64,000 nt of DNA from Mesostigma viride (taxonomy: Eukaryota > Streptophyta > Mesostigmatophyceae > Mesostigmatales > Mesostigmataceae), in contig RPFO01000225.1 in the NCBI GenBank assembly GCA_009746045.1, positions 1,183,090 through 1,247,089 on the forward strand. Reading direction: 5' to 3'. Below the pieces are notes generated by a model, which was given only the letters and a program-made list of their open reading frames with translations, searched no databases and was not told the origin of the DNA. A program made the position numbers and the translations under genes. Below, one piece after another: positions 44,630 through 55,294 of the stretch; the first letter of the stretch is position 1, and each line of letters begins with the position of its first letter.

Positions 44630-46625
44630 TCATGCCTGCTCCAGCGCACCGCCCTTGTGGACAATCTGGAGGTCCTCCTCCACCACCATGCGGAACAAGG
44701 TACGGACCTGGCTGAGCTTGGCCTCTGCTCCCCCCCGCAAGACAAAGGAGAAGAACACAAGGGCGGAGCACAAAACAGAGCACACCGCGCCCAGTTGCCA
44801 GTATGGCAGCGGCAAGTGGGGCCCCGTGAGGTGTTGCAAAGCCAACGGAAACCATCAAAATGCCGCACGCACTCATTCTCCCATCGCAACCCATGCAAGC
44901 AACCGGTGGCAGACCATGCGCTGTCTCATCGATACACCCGCATACCTGCCAGGCTCGGTATCTAGTCCCATCGCCTCATGCCCGCCCACCTGCCCGCCCG
45001 CCCGCACACACACCAACTTGTCCTCTCTCCTGCTAAGGGGTATCTGGCCCCCACCCCCTGCTATACTACGCTTCTATGGCTACAGTACCACACTGTGTCC
45101 GCCACTCCCCACAAACTACTTCAGATCGCCACCAGACACTCGCGGACGCACATGGCAGCAAGGGGGTACCCTGCGTCCTCCTGCGCCTATCATTAGCCCT
45201 CCACTACGTGCCGCAGGGCACGCCCATGATCACGAGAATGGGACAGGTGGCATCACCACACATGTGCCACACAGCACGCGCGAGCAGCCAAGTCTTGCCA
45301 GGGGTCAGCCCCGAGGGCGCCGGTCATGCCCAGGGAGGAGACACGCGGACTCGCGGAGCTCCGTGCTAGGGGCGGCACCCGCGCGCGCCTTGCTTACGAT
45401 GTCGTTCCTTAGACACCGCGACCATTGGCTAGCGACATGCACCCCGCAGGCAGCACGCGCTGCTGCCTACACACATGCACCCCATGGCAGCGCACGCACC
45501 TGTGAGCGCGAGCTCCTTCGCGAGCGCTTGGCCTGCCTCCTCATTCTCTCGCTGAAATGTGGGCGACGTGCCAGGGGAGGGCACGCAAAAGACGGGACGT
45601 GCAGGTGGCAGGCGTGGGAGGGGAGGGCACGCAATAGCCGGGAAGAGAGGGGAGGCGCCACGGGCACCCACACAGACACGAGCCCCGTGTCACGAGACCG
45701 TGCTCGTGTCAGACAAACATGAATACATATATATTTATGTTTTTTGGAAATTAAACGTTACAAATGCGAGGTCAGCAACACAAGTAAGCACGAACAGGAA
45801 CGATGGCCCTAGCAAGTAAGAACGTCATGCATGTATACAGCCTATACAGACATAGGGCCGCCTTCTTGTGTGCACCGTACAGTGGGTCACCCATCTCCCC
45901 CCAGGCTTGGATAACAAGGAGGCTAAAGATGGGGTCCAGCTAGCCAGAGCAACGGCTCCCGACTCTACCATGCAATTTGCCACATGGGGTGGTCGGTTGA
46001 TGTGGCGACAGGTGGCCGACGAATGCGGGCGGTGGCGGTAGACATCACGAAGCTGAGCAGCAAGGGGAAAGGCAAAATAGGGACGGCAATGGCTTAAAAA
46101 ATATGCCGGGCATCGCAGGAGCGAAAAGGGAAGATGATAAAAGGTTGATGGAAAAAATGTCGAGGGCGCGGGATCAAACCGAAATGACCGTCACTCACCA
46201 GCATACTCTCCACCAGCGCAAGTTGTTCTTCCTCAGACTCTTCGCCGGCCGGGAGTGCATCGATGAGCTCATCAATCTGAACAGCGCAGGAAAAGCCATG
46301 GTACGAAAGAGGCGTCACAACCCGCCAGTCGATCTAAATGCCTCTGAGTGACGATGACGAGAGCACTCTTCGCTAGCACATCGCGGTGGCAACTTACCAC
46401 CAGAGACGCCTGAACCAATGCTGACGCCATTTCTTTTGTTTGTTTCTTCACATCCTCATGCGATAATTTCGGTGGTGCAGGCACTGCACTGTTCTTGGAA
46501 GAGTCAACTACGGGCTCTCCGCCAAGCGAAACGGGAGGCGCGTCCCTTTGAAGGGCCCCAGTGAAGTTGAAAAACAGGGAAGCAACGTAATTCACTTGAT
46601 CCTGGAGCTGGGTAATGATGTCCAT
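44630..46625 (-). CDS. MED21: Mediator complex subunit 21
   Basis: Small helical subunit of the Mediator middle module, pairing with MED7 and needed for RNA polymerase II transcription (family knowledge). Minus-strand exons 46625-46398, 46276-46199, 45551-45500, 44724-44630. 453 nt, 150 residues (139 in Arabidopsis, from memory). The N-terminus MDIITQLQDQVNYVASLFFN then GALQRDAPPV is the plant MED21 signature. IDELIDALPAGEESEEEQL and the coiled coil NEEAGQALAKEL to AEAKLSQVRTLF complete it. All four junctions are GT-AG with matching phase, and no stop interrupts. ATG 46625 is preferred because the family starts MDII. An in-frame ATG at 46640 and an AG just upstream suggest a 5' UTR intron. 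The large intron 46198-45552 holds an AT-rich patch. Confidence 0.9.
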
Positions 46626-46639
46626 CAGTGCTGACTGCA

Positions 46640-47054
46640 AGCAGGCTGCTTACGACATCATGCCAAAGGCGCCATGGTTGCTACGTTAAGCCTTTAACGA
46701 GACTTTCAGAAAAACACATACAGGCACTCGTGTTCATCCAAGTTTGGAGAAGAACTTCTCTTCACAAAGTCCCGGCAGCCATTTTGTGTGAATTACCTGT
46801 GTGCTAACTGCCCTCGCTTTCCCAGATACCAGACACCTCATATTGCGTCATTCATTTTTGGCAAAACCGGAGGTGTGGAGCACCGGCCAGGCTTTGGCAG
46901 GGGTTTGGCGAATTGACTTGGACAATGGACACCAAACTGCTGTCTTCTTATATGGAGAAGACAAAGGCACCAAATACATACAGTAGACCAACGCGGCATG
47001 CACCGTGACAATTGGCAGCATGAAATGGGCTCGCAGCATGATTGCAATGTCGCT
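46640..47054. other. MED21 upstream region
   Basis: No gene recognised. The shared promoter/5' region of MED21 should be here. A short ORF at 46801-46986 has no recognisable domain. Confidence 0.35.
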
Positions 47055-47062
47055 GCTGCAGC

Positions 47063-48298
47063 CCGGGTTGGCAAATACGGGTACGGGGTATAGTACGCGG
47101 ACCTAAAATACGCGTATTATACGTGGGGGGTGTAAAATACGCGGCGGTAAAATACGCGACAGTTTTTGTGGTCCAATTGTCAGTCACCCAATTAGCACGC
47201 TCCTTGATGATTCTTGTTTACATTCGTGGCGGAATCAGAAACGAGGGTCCAGCTGTAACGGTTGTTCTTGGCCCTGAGATCCTCGACAGCCACCTGCACG
47301 CTCTCCTTCTTCACGAGCAGCTCGCCACCCAACAACTTCCGAGGAGGGTGACGTGCCCTCTTTTGTATTGGATCATGCCGGCCACCATCTGCTTGAAAGA
47401 GGCGCTCTCAGCCGCATTGAAGGCAATGCCGTTCTCGATAAAAAATTCGGCAGCCAGCAGCTGGATACCTTTGATCAGCTGGATACCTTGTTCGTCGACG
47501 GGAACCAGCCATTTGGTGATGCTCAGCTGGCCTTGATGCTTGCTGGGAACCGACGACAAGTCAGCCGGCGCAGCCCCTCCCATCTCCGCCATTGCCCTGT
47601 TCAAATTGTGCACCTTCTTGGCGTCTGACTTCTGCAACTTGTTGTTAGCAATCCTGAGAAACCTGTTCCGGATATTCGGTGGAATTTTGTCGCAGGGTAA
47701 CATCCCTTCCCCTGCGATTCCGGCAAAGTGTGCACGGACTCGGAATACGCTTATTGGCCCCGCCTTGTAGGAGAAGTTCTTGTTGCAAAATGAGCAGAAC
47801 ATCCTCGACACATACTGCGTTGTGTTACTAACAGCATCCGTGACTGCTTCTTTCTTCTCGACAACGAAATCCCATTCAGGCCCTTTCTTGAGGCATGGCT
47901 GCAAATCGAAAATGGCTGCACACTATCGCACAGTCGCACTGGCCTCGTCCTCGCTATATTGCATTACACCGTCAGTAGCACAGCTGGCATTTGCTGTCAT
48001 TATGCGTGATGTACCTAGTCCTAGCTGTCTCCTACCGGCCAAAGATTTTGCAAGGCTTGCGCTTTATGGAAAGAACTGTACGCATCTACTTCTAGTAGTA
48101 AAAATCTCAAATGTGCAGTGAACGCGCCGCGCCCAGAACCTGGGCACCGCGCCAGTGCCCGCTGCCCGCTGGTACCCCCGAAAAATTCTAAGTCCAAACC
48201 GCGTATTCTGAAGTAAAGTACGCGTACATACGGCGGAGGCCTTCAGTGTACGTTTTCCCGTACTTTTGCGGCTCCGTACGGCGTACTGACCAACCCGG
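47063..48298 (-). mobile_element. hAT-type DNA transposon, internally deleted
   Basis: Flanked by an 8-bp duplication GCTGCAGC (47055-47062 and 48299-48306), the hAT length. Ends are inverted CCGGGTTGG with imperfect extension to about 24 bp. Encodes an N-terminal transposase part on the minus strand. The hAT C-terminal dimerisation region is absent, so it cannot move on its own. Confidence 0.8.
47180..47904 (-). pseudogene. hAT transposase, BED finger and start of DUF659, frameshifted
   Basis: Starts with a short Lys/Glu-rich lead (KKGPEWDFVVEKK). A BED-like zinc site follows: FCSFCNKNF, then an RAHFAG His and a PCDKIP Cys. Next comes ALIKE-to-DUF659 sequence: FFIENGIAFNAAESASFKQM, then after a frame change PPRKLLGGELLVKKESVQVA and WTLVSDSATNVN. 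The frame break is at an A4 run (T4 at 47361-47364), and adding one A restores the family sequence. Translation then stops (HQGAC stop), with no catalytic second half. Confidence 0.75.
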
Positions 48299-48309
48299 GC
48301 TGCAGCAGT

Positions 48310-49000
48310 GCAATTCCCTGGGCCTGTGGCAGGTACAGGGTCTTCAGTGAGTGTTGGCTCTGGGAGTCAAGCAGCTCAGCTGGAAAGTCCTGCTTGCGCC
48401 GAGGGAACCACTGTTGGCTCTGGGAGTCAAGCTGTGGAGGTCCCTGGTTCCAAGGAGCAGGAGGTGGGTCGTGCGGTCCCGCGCACACAGCCAGGTCCTA
48501 GTTCCTCCTTATGCAGTGAGACTGCTAGGGGGTTGAGCTATGCAGCCGCTGGGCATACTCTACACCATGTATTTGGGCACTCTAAACAGGCAGAAATGTT
48601 TGCTTGGAAGCTAGGTAAGCAGCCTCTGTTGGAGGCCTGCACCATGCAGCTGCTGAGAACTGTGTCTGTCAGGAGAATCAGATTCACCCACCACGGTCCC
48701 ACGCTAGAGAGCCTGCTAGAGAGCGGGGAGATATCCAAGTAGATATACAGCACATTCGTGGTTTGTATCTGTTGGTGGGGGTGGATAGGTTCAGCCGGTA
48801 TAGGCTGTTGACCATCCTGCCTGGCATGGATGAGCATCACTTGTTGTTGGGTCTCCAGTCTTTGTTGCCATGCTTTGGGGTGTACACCTTGGTGCAAGCT
48901 GACTTGCAGTTTGACTGCTTGAGAAAGCATGCTGATCAGCTTCCGTGTAAGCTGGTAGTGGTCCCTAGAGAGAGTCATGGCTCGATTGCTGCTCGCGCCT
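48310..49000 (+). pseudogene. Retroelement integrase remnant
   Basis: The frame from about 48727 reads DIQVDIQHIRGLYLLVGVDR then FSRYRLLTILPG, and later FGVYTLVQADLQFDCL and PRESHGSIAAR. This is the D, D, E layout of an rve-type integrase core (VDRFSRY; the second Asp in QAD; a Glu in PRESH). It is joined to an upstream frame (48310-48742) by a frameshift, with a repeated TTGGCTCTGGGAGTCAAGC at 48352 and 48413. No LTRs could be matched. Confidence 0.5.
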
Positions 49001-49278
49001 GCCCGCACTACCCGCGTGCGTGCTATCTCCACACCCAGCACAGGGGTCGATCTCCATCGCCGAATCCGCTTCTGCCGTACCACTAGCATGTGCATGTGCC
49101 TGCCAGCACGATCGTGTTGATACCACTAGCGCACCCACCACCAAGTGGGGCTTGTGAGCGCTTGTGGCCACCACTAGGGCACACGCAGCGGTTAGATTGG
49201 TTATACTAGCGCACGCATACCCCACCACCGGGCGCGCACACTAGCCCAAGATCCATCACCATTTTCGCGTGCACCCAC

Positions 49279-50800
49279 CGCCAGGTCCAGCTCCTCAACG
49301 ATCGCCTCGCACACGCGCTTGCTGGTCACGCCAATGTTGTGGTGGAACACCGCCATGGCCGCGTCGGCGCAGCGGTTGGACTCTGACAACTCCTCAGCCG
49401 CCTCGTCATTCTTGTCAATTATGCTTCCGGCGCCTTGCGCGGCGTGGACCCCCCCTGCTGGTGGTCAAACTCGTGGGGGTCAACCCCGCGCAGCTTGTCC
49501 AGCAGCGTTGCCGCGTTTATTTTTGGGTCGATAATACCGTAGCGGTCCACCTCCACCGCGGAGCACATGCAGAGCGACGCCGCCACCGCCGCGTAGCTGC
49601 GCGCCTGGGGCAAGCGCGCACGCACAGACATGATCATGCTTCACATGATAAATCTTTTGTTTTGTTCACATACTTCGCATGATAAATCTTTTGTTTTGTT
49701 AGTACTTCGCGTGATAAATCTTTTTTTTGTTAATACTTCGCATGATAAACCTTTTGTTTTGTTAATACTTCGCATGATAAACCTTTGATGCTAGCATTGT
49801 CACGAGTGAAGCTGTGAGCCTGGAGGGGGAGGCGTAAACACACGCATGATGAAGCTTGTGATAAGGGTTGTCATGAGCATAGCCGCACACCTGTGGGGGG
49901 TAAGCACATAAGCACGGAATAACTTCTTATTATGTGCGTTGCCAAGTGCGAGCCAAGTGGCCCGCCGGTTGGGGATTGAACGAGAGACCCAAGAGAAAGA
50001 GGGACATGGGAAAAGCTTCATCATGAGCGTTGACAAGATTTTGGCAGCTTTGCATGTGGCAGGTGCTATGTAGCTGCAGGTTATAAAAGCAAAGTAATGA
50101 TATGGCGAGGTTATACTCTATCCCCTGGTTTCCTACTCCCTATCTCCGTCAAGGAAGGTTATCTCTCCATGGCTCCCAACTCACTATGTCTATTTAACGT
50201 TCCGTAGTTGAAGTCTTACTTTGCTACACAAATGATGTTGTAACCCAGCAAACCATTCGGTAACCTCAGCTTACAACCGGTACCCCCGCACCATCTGGCA
50301 AAACCAGTTCATTCACGTCAATCGAAGGACAGGTACCCTAGAAAACAGCGAGGCTAGGCGCTGAGCTAGCCCAGGAGTAGGAAACGGTTATGCAGTAAAA
50401 TGGTAGTCACCGTTCCCGTTATCCGTAAAACCAACCAGCTGTACAGGCTTATACGTTGAGAACCCACCTTCAACATTTCAGTCTCCGCGAGGGTACCGTC
50501 CAGGTCAAAGATTACAGCCGCAGGCCGGGCAGGAAATGGCTTCAGGTGGTCGCCGTCAACAGATGCTTCTGTCTTCACGATACCAATGGCACTGGCGTTG
50601 TTCTGTGCGTGATTTAGCGTAAGATTGTTTAGTGCCCGTTGCCCATGCGCATGCTTCAGGAAGATTCTGTTGTTCGTGCCTGTGCCGGAGTTATGTTGAT
50701 GGCGCGAAGTAGACCTCGTGGCGGTGATCGTAGGCCCTAGACGGCAACATTGCACATGTCCAGCAGTAGTGATTTGCCGACTGCTTACTGTGGACGCCAT
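49279..50800 (-). pseudogene. HAD-superfamily hydrolase, 5' two exons, 3' part missing
   Basis: Exon 1 is 50800-50468: MASTVSSRQITTAGHVQ, Ser/Thr/Arg-rich and nearly acid-free, like a plastid transit peptide, then RPAAVIFDLDGTLAETEMLK with the nucleophile motif DxDGT. Exon 2 is 49604-49279, same phase: ARSYAAVAASLC to HNIGVTSKRVCEAIVEELDL, matching the helical cap region of beta-phosphoglucomutase/CbbY-like enzymes (family: phosphatase or mutase on small phosphoesters). Exon 2 needs one extra G in the C7 run 49449-49455. With it, the exon is 327 nt, exactly in phase. HAD motifs II-IV are not found between 49279 and MED21, where transposon remnants lie. So the gene is probably truncated, or its remaining exons are unrecognised. 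Confidence 0.6.
49640..49797 (+). repeat. About 35-bp AT-rich tandem repeat, five units
   Basis: Unit ACTTCGCATGATAAATCTTT followed by TGTTTTGTTAAT. Lies in the HAD intron. Confidence 0.9.
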
Positions 50801-51787
50801 TTGCCTACTGGCGCGACTTATCTGTACTGCTGCCAAGATGTTGAACTCCGTAAGGAACCGTAGCCTATCGAATGCACAATTAGTTTGAGCACAGTCCAAT
50901 ATGACCGCAGGCTGCTCTGCCTGTGCATGCCCCCCACCTGTCGCGACCGTAATAATGGCAGAGATTCACGCAGCAATTCGCAAAACGTTGGAACATGGTA
51001 TACCTCTTGAGGCCAAAATGCCCCGAGGCACGTGACGGAGGAACCAATGGTGGAAAATGCACGGAGAGCTCAGCGCTCATCTGACGCACCCAGATGCTGT
51101 GCTGAAATATGCCAAGAACTAAAGCCAAAACAAACTTAGTGAGTGAAATGATGATCATGTTGAAAATTAGGAAAAGATACTAGGGTGGTTGGAATCCTCG
51201 TGGTAAACCTTCGCATGACCCTAGAACGAGTGACCCTGAACTGACTGATGACTGACTGTCTGACTGATGAGTGATGAACTGATGATGACTGACATCGCAA
51301 GACTTGGGAATGCCCCCGTCCTCCGTGGCACACTTCGGGCATCTGTTACATATGACTCGGCCGCCAACTATGACTCTGTCCGACCCCCAACTATGACTCG
51401 GCCGTCAGGCCGCCTGTGTGACTGTACACCTTGCTCCCGGAGAAGACGTGCTCGTGAACAACCGACAGCGTCAATGGGCACCCTCAGAAGTCAGAAACGA
51501 CAGTCCACGTGCGGAGCTGGCACCGCCGTTGACAGTCCGAATTCGCGTAAAAAACTCCCGCCAGCTAGAACTGGACCCGAGCAACTGTCCTCATATGGAT
51601 GGTGCGTCGCCCGTGGCGGCGACCGGACTCGCGCGTCTCGCCATCGCTGACGGGGTCGTTCTTGTATACATTGCGTGATCGCCCGCGTTGATCAGACGAG
51701 GTGCCGTCGGGTCCTTGTAGCCGTTTCAGCGAGGCAGTGATACATCTAGACCGCAGGTGAACAATCTCGTCCGAGGTTTTCTGACGG
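50801..51787. other. Intergenic, no gene recognised
   Basis: Divergent interval between the HAD 5' end (-) and the EsV-1-7 gene (+). Contains a CTGACTGATGA-rich patch at 51237-51295 only. Confidence 0.4.
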
Positions 51788-52353
51788 ATGACTCAACTCT
51801 CCCCTTCTTGCTCACGAAGCCTTGCTTGCCTGACTCTTCGCCATCTTCTGCCACTGCGTCGCCGTTGTCATGGCCCTTGCTCCACGACTCGCCCGCAGGT
51901 GCCGGTCAGACGACGTATCCCGACGACGTCGGCGATGGCACGCCGTCCCCGACAGTGTGCCCACCCAGGGTGCGACGTCCGCGCGAGCTTCGCCGGCGAG
52001 GGCGCGGTGGCCGCCGAGCTCTGTCACAGGCACGCTCGCCCCGGCATGGTGCGGGTGGCGGGCAGGCCCCGTCTCATGCCTCGTCCCCGTTACAATCACA
52101 CGTACTGTGACCACCCAGGGTGCGACCGTAGCCCAGCTATGTCGGCGCGGCGGTCGCCTCGTCCTGTGGGTGTCACATGAGTCCCGGCATGGTGCGTGTG
52201 GTGGCCCCGCCCCGGCCCCAGCCCCCGCCCCTACGTTGCTTCCACGGAGGGTGCAATGTCCTCCCAACATTTGGCTATGACGGCGCGGCGCTTGCCCAGT
52301 ACTGTGTGCAGCACGCTCGTCCCGGCATGGTGTACATTGGGGGCAGGGGGTGA
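51788..52353 (+). pseudogene. EsV-1-7 repeat protein, frameshifted in repeat 2
   Basis: Cys/His repeats fit the published EsV-1-7 pattern C-x4-C-x16-C-x2-H. Repeat 1 (about 51953-52060, CAHPGC then LCHRHARPGMVRV) and repeat 3 (about 52240-52330, CFHGGC then YCVQHARPGMVYI) fit exactly. Repeat 2 (CDHPGC, later CGCHMSPGMVRV) has 41 nt where 48 are expected and shifts frame at about 52135. First Met in frame is 51788, but MARRPRQCAHPGC at 51935 is also possible. The family is described from brown algae (IMMEDIATE UPRIGHT), their EsV-1 virus, cryptophytes and a few green algae. Its molecular role is unknown, and zinc binding is inferred. Could be functional if repeat 2 is a sequence error. Confidence 0.65.
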
Positions 52354-53439
52354 TCCCACGCGGGTTATTTACTAGCGGCCCCTCCCACGCACATGCGTCC
52401 CCTCCAGACGGGAATGCGCGTGCGGGACGCAGATGCGCGCCGGGCGCGCATTCAGCCTAACAGAAAGCGTCACGGCGCGCAGGCAGTGCTGGTGTGCTAG
52501 CTGGACATGTAACCTAGTGCAGTCTTCGGCAAGCGGTCGGCGCATTGGCGAGATGCACGCGGCGCCGCCGCAGCGATAACTGTAACGTTATCTAAACCTG
52601 ATGCGGTCAGGACGGGCTAGCACAGATATCGTTCCAACCGCCCATGCATGGCAGCCAGAGTGTGTGTGATTTCTTTTGCGATGAATAATCGCATGCATCC
52701 AGGTCAAAGTTTGTCTCAATCCAGCACATGTGCATGAGGGAAGGGTATGGACCAGGGGCAGGCATTCTACGTGGCAGGGTAGAGAGAGCTAGCGTAAAGA
52801 AGGTGGCTAGCTGGGCCACACGAAGTGTATAAGACATGGCTATCCTTGGCCCCTGACGTGGGCCGGGCCCCGTGATGTCAGACGCCGCAAGGCCCGCACC
52901 TTCAAAGAACCGCTAGCGGGGGGGCACGGGGGGGGGGGGGGCCTAGGCCTCTCCGTGCTTTGGATGCGGAGGATGGACAAGGCCCATTGTGGACGAGGCC
53001 ATGACGTGAGACAACTGTGGATGCTTGCCTCCCTACGGGAACGATTTATTTAATCCACCAATTTTGATTTACGTAGCGCTGACAGCATATGATTGTTTCT
53101 ACGAGGAAAATATCTATACACGACGCACTTGGTTCGGAGAGCTTTTATTTTACACGACTACGTCCGGACGGGCTTGACATGCTCTTTCAATCAGCCGGCA
53201 ATTGCCGGACTTCTTTTGGCACCTCCCCAGCAACTGAGCCTCATACACGGCCAGAAACAAGCCCAAAGGTATAGACCCACTAGCGCGGCCACGCAAGCCA
53301 TCAGGCTCATGCCATGTAACGAGCGTGGTAAACCACGACCACGGCCGCCAGCCCATTTCAAGCGGTACCGCTGGCCCACCCCATCATACTAGCCAGGCTC
53401 GCGTGGGTTGTTGGTGGCTCTCGTATGTGCGGTTATACA
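52354..53439. other. Intergenic, no gene recognised
   Basis: GC-rich with G-runs at 52918-52941. No ORF with family resemblance. A minus-strand ORF at 52607-52837 is unsupported. Confidence 0.4.
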
Positions 53440-54030
53440 CCCGCGGCCATCTTGCCCGCACAGACCAGGTCAATACCGGTGGGCGCCCTGCCGGGGGGGC
53501 TTAAGACGGGCCAACCAGGTAGACACCTCATCCTATGGCAGGGTCCACTTGCCCCACCGCAACCCACTGGCAAACTTGCGCGCGACGGGCACCGGCGCGG
53601 CGCGACCCGGACCTATACGACACAATTGCTTGAAAAATGCAAGGGCTTACGGGATTATCCGTACTCCGCGCCCGCATTATTGACAAGGAGAAATGGGCTG
53701 CCATCTGCGACAAGCGCTTTCCCGATGGGTATGCTCCTGTTTTCTCCCCACGGGCCCCGCGGCCCGTTGCTGGGCAGTGTAGAAGTCCGCAGACCGGTGG
53801 AGGTTATTGGTCCTGAGGATAGCCGCTACACTATATACCGCCTCGTCTGCTGTTACAGTATAGGACAGCTCGGAGGAGGATTGCATCCCCAACCAGTGCT
53901 TGAGGGTTGGGGGATGATGCAGACGATAATTTGTTTAAACATTTGTGTAATAATTTTGCTAACATTTGGGATTAGCATAGTACTCCGTGGCATGCCTTTG
54001 CGCATGACACGCAAGTACTTACTTACTTAC
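53440..54030 (+). mobile_element. LINE family 2 3' end
   Basis: Starts in the RT C-terminus (CHLARTDQV-like, frameshifted), continues through CCACTTGCCCCACCGCAACC and the IDKEKWAAICDK ORF end. Ends with GCATAGTACTCCGTGGCATG and a (ACTT)n tail at 54013-54029. Longer 5' than 20765-21165. Confidence 0.75.
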
Positions 54031-54079
54031 TGGCCGGCATGCCCTCCGTTCATACCCAGACCAGAACCCAAATCCGAAA

Positions 54080-54260
54080 ATACCCATCCGCATACCCAGC
54101 CACATCCGGGAGACCAAGGCGGGCCTGGCGGTGTACTTGAAGGGGGGCGGCCATCTACGTCGGCCACAAGCCCTGGCACGCGACCCCCTCAACCACCGCG
54201 GCCCCAGCGACTTCCGACGCCCCAGCCTAGGGGAATACAGCACGAGTAGTGCAGAATAGT
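54080..54260 (+). pseudogene. LINE ORF1 C-terminal scrap
   Basis: Plus frame GAAIYVGHKPWHATPSTT is homologous to GADIYVAHKPWQATP of 20275-20760. Only about 60 codons. Confidence 0.5.
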
Positions 54261-54423
54261 TCGACAGTGGCCTTGTACATGCCCGCATACTGCGGGCACT
54301 ATACCAGCTGATGCCTATCATTTTTAGTCATGTACAGGTGTGCCTGTGACGAGCACCTGTCCAGATGATGTTAAAGGAGCTGTTCTGGGCAGGCGGACTG
54401 TCGACGGAGCTCGCACGGTCACA

Positions 54424-54714
54424 TCACATGGTCGCGCTGAACCCGTTCTCGAACGCACGCGGGGCCGACCGACCGCCCAGGTGCTCGAAGTCCACCGCCC
54501 AGACCACCTCCCAGAGGACGAGCGAGTCCGCTAGCGTCAGCTCGCGTCGGAAGGACACGAGGAGCATGTGGAAGGCGAACAGGCAGTCGTCGGCGTGGAT
54601 GGACGTGAGGTGGTTGAATAGGGGCACGTCAGCCGCGCGCAGGATGGAAGCGACGGCGTCCATCTGGCGGTGGATGCCCATGCGGCCATCGATGCGGAGG
54701 TTGAAGCGTGCAAA
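54424..54714 (-). CDS. TBC (Rab-GAP) domain exon, orphan
   Basis: After acceptor TCCCAG (54720-54715) the minus strand reads FARFNLRIDGRMGIHRQMDA, LFNHLTSIHADDCLFAF, LLVSFRRELTLADSL and LWEVVWA. This is the C-terminal half of a TBC domain, as in plant and TBC1D15-type Rab GTPase activators. The catalytic Arg/Gln fingers would be in earlier exons, which I cannot find upstream (54720-57000), where a long CA-rich satellite lies. Either the exon ends at a GT near 54477 or the frame runs on to the TGA at 54424. A LINE scrap follows immediately, so this may be a gene fragment. Confidence 0.6.
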   Translation of the reverse strand, partial: FARFNLRIDGRMGIHRQMDAVASILRAADVPLFNHLTSIHADDCLFAFHMLLVSFRRELTLADSLVLWEVVWAVDFEHLGGRSAPRAFENGFSATM

Positions 54715-55294
54715 CTGGGAGCGTGTGTGTGTGTGTACGCGCGCGCATGTATGTATGTTTGTGAGTGTGTGCGTGCGTGGAAGGGGGGCCACGGGGGGGC
54801 AGCCGGGGACGAGGGCAGGTGGGAAGGTGGCAGGCGGGGGTGGAAGGGGGTGGACGGGGGCGATCAGGGGGGGCAGCGTGCAGCGCAGGTGGCAGGCGAG
54901 TAACGTCATTAGGGGAAATGGGCCATATTACTGGGTGTTCGGCAGGTGGGACATGGACAACCGAATGTGAGGCAACCAGAACATTGGCTGGGCACATTAG
55001 CCAGTACACACATCGAGCATCTAGGAATGTCCTTGGCGGCGTGTCACCAGGGGGGGTGAAGTGCCCGAGGTGAGAACATGGCAGGTGAGGGCATCCGTGC
55101 AGTGGAGGGGGCATCCGATACATCGTGGAGCGGAGGGGGCATCCACGACGCCTGCAGTGGATGGAAGGAGCGGGGAGGAAAGACATAATGGCACGGGTGA
55201 AAAGGCATCTGCACCAAGGGAAGGGACAGAAAATACAGAAAATACAGAAACCGACGTGCTAACACCCCCCCCCCCCCCTACCCCGCAAACACAA

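Noticed and set aside
44655-45722. Plus-strand ORF of 355 codons
   Set aside because: It lies antisense over MED21 exons 3 and 4 and their introns, has no domain, and the minus strand explains the conservation.
50040-50360. Solo LTR with TATAAAAG
   Set aside because: No second copy, no clear TG...CA ends or target duplication in the window.
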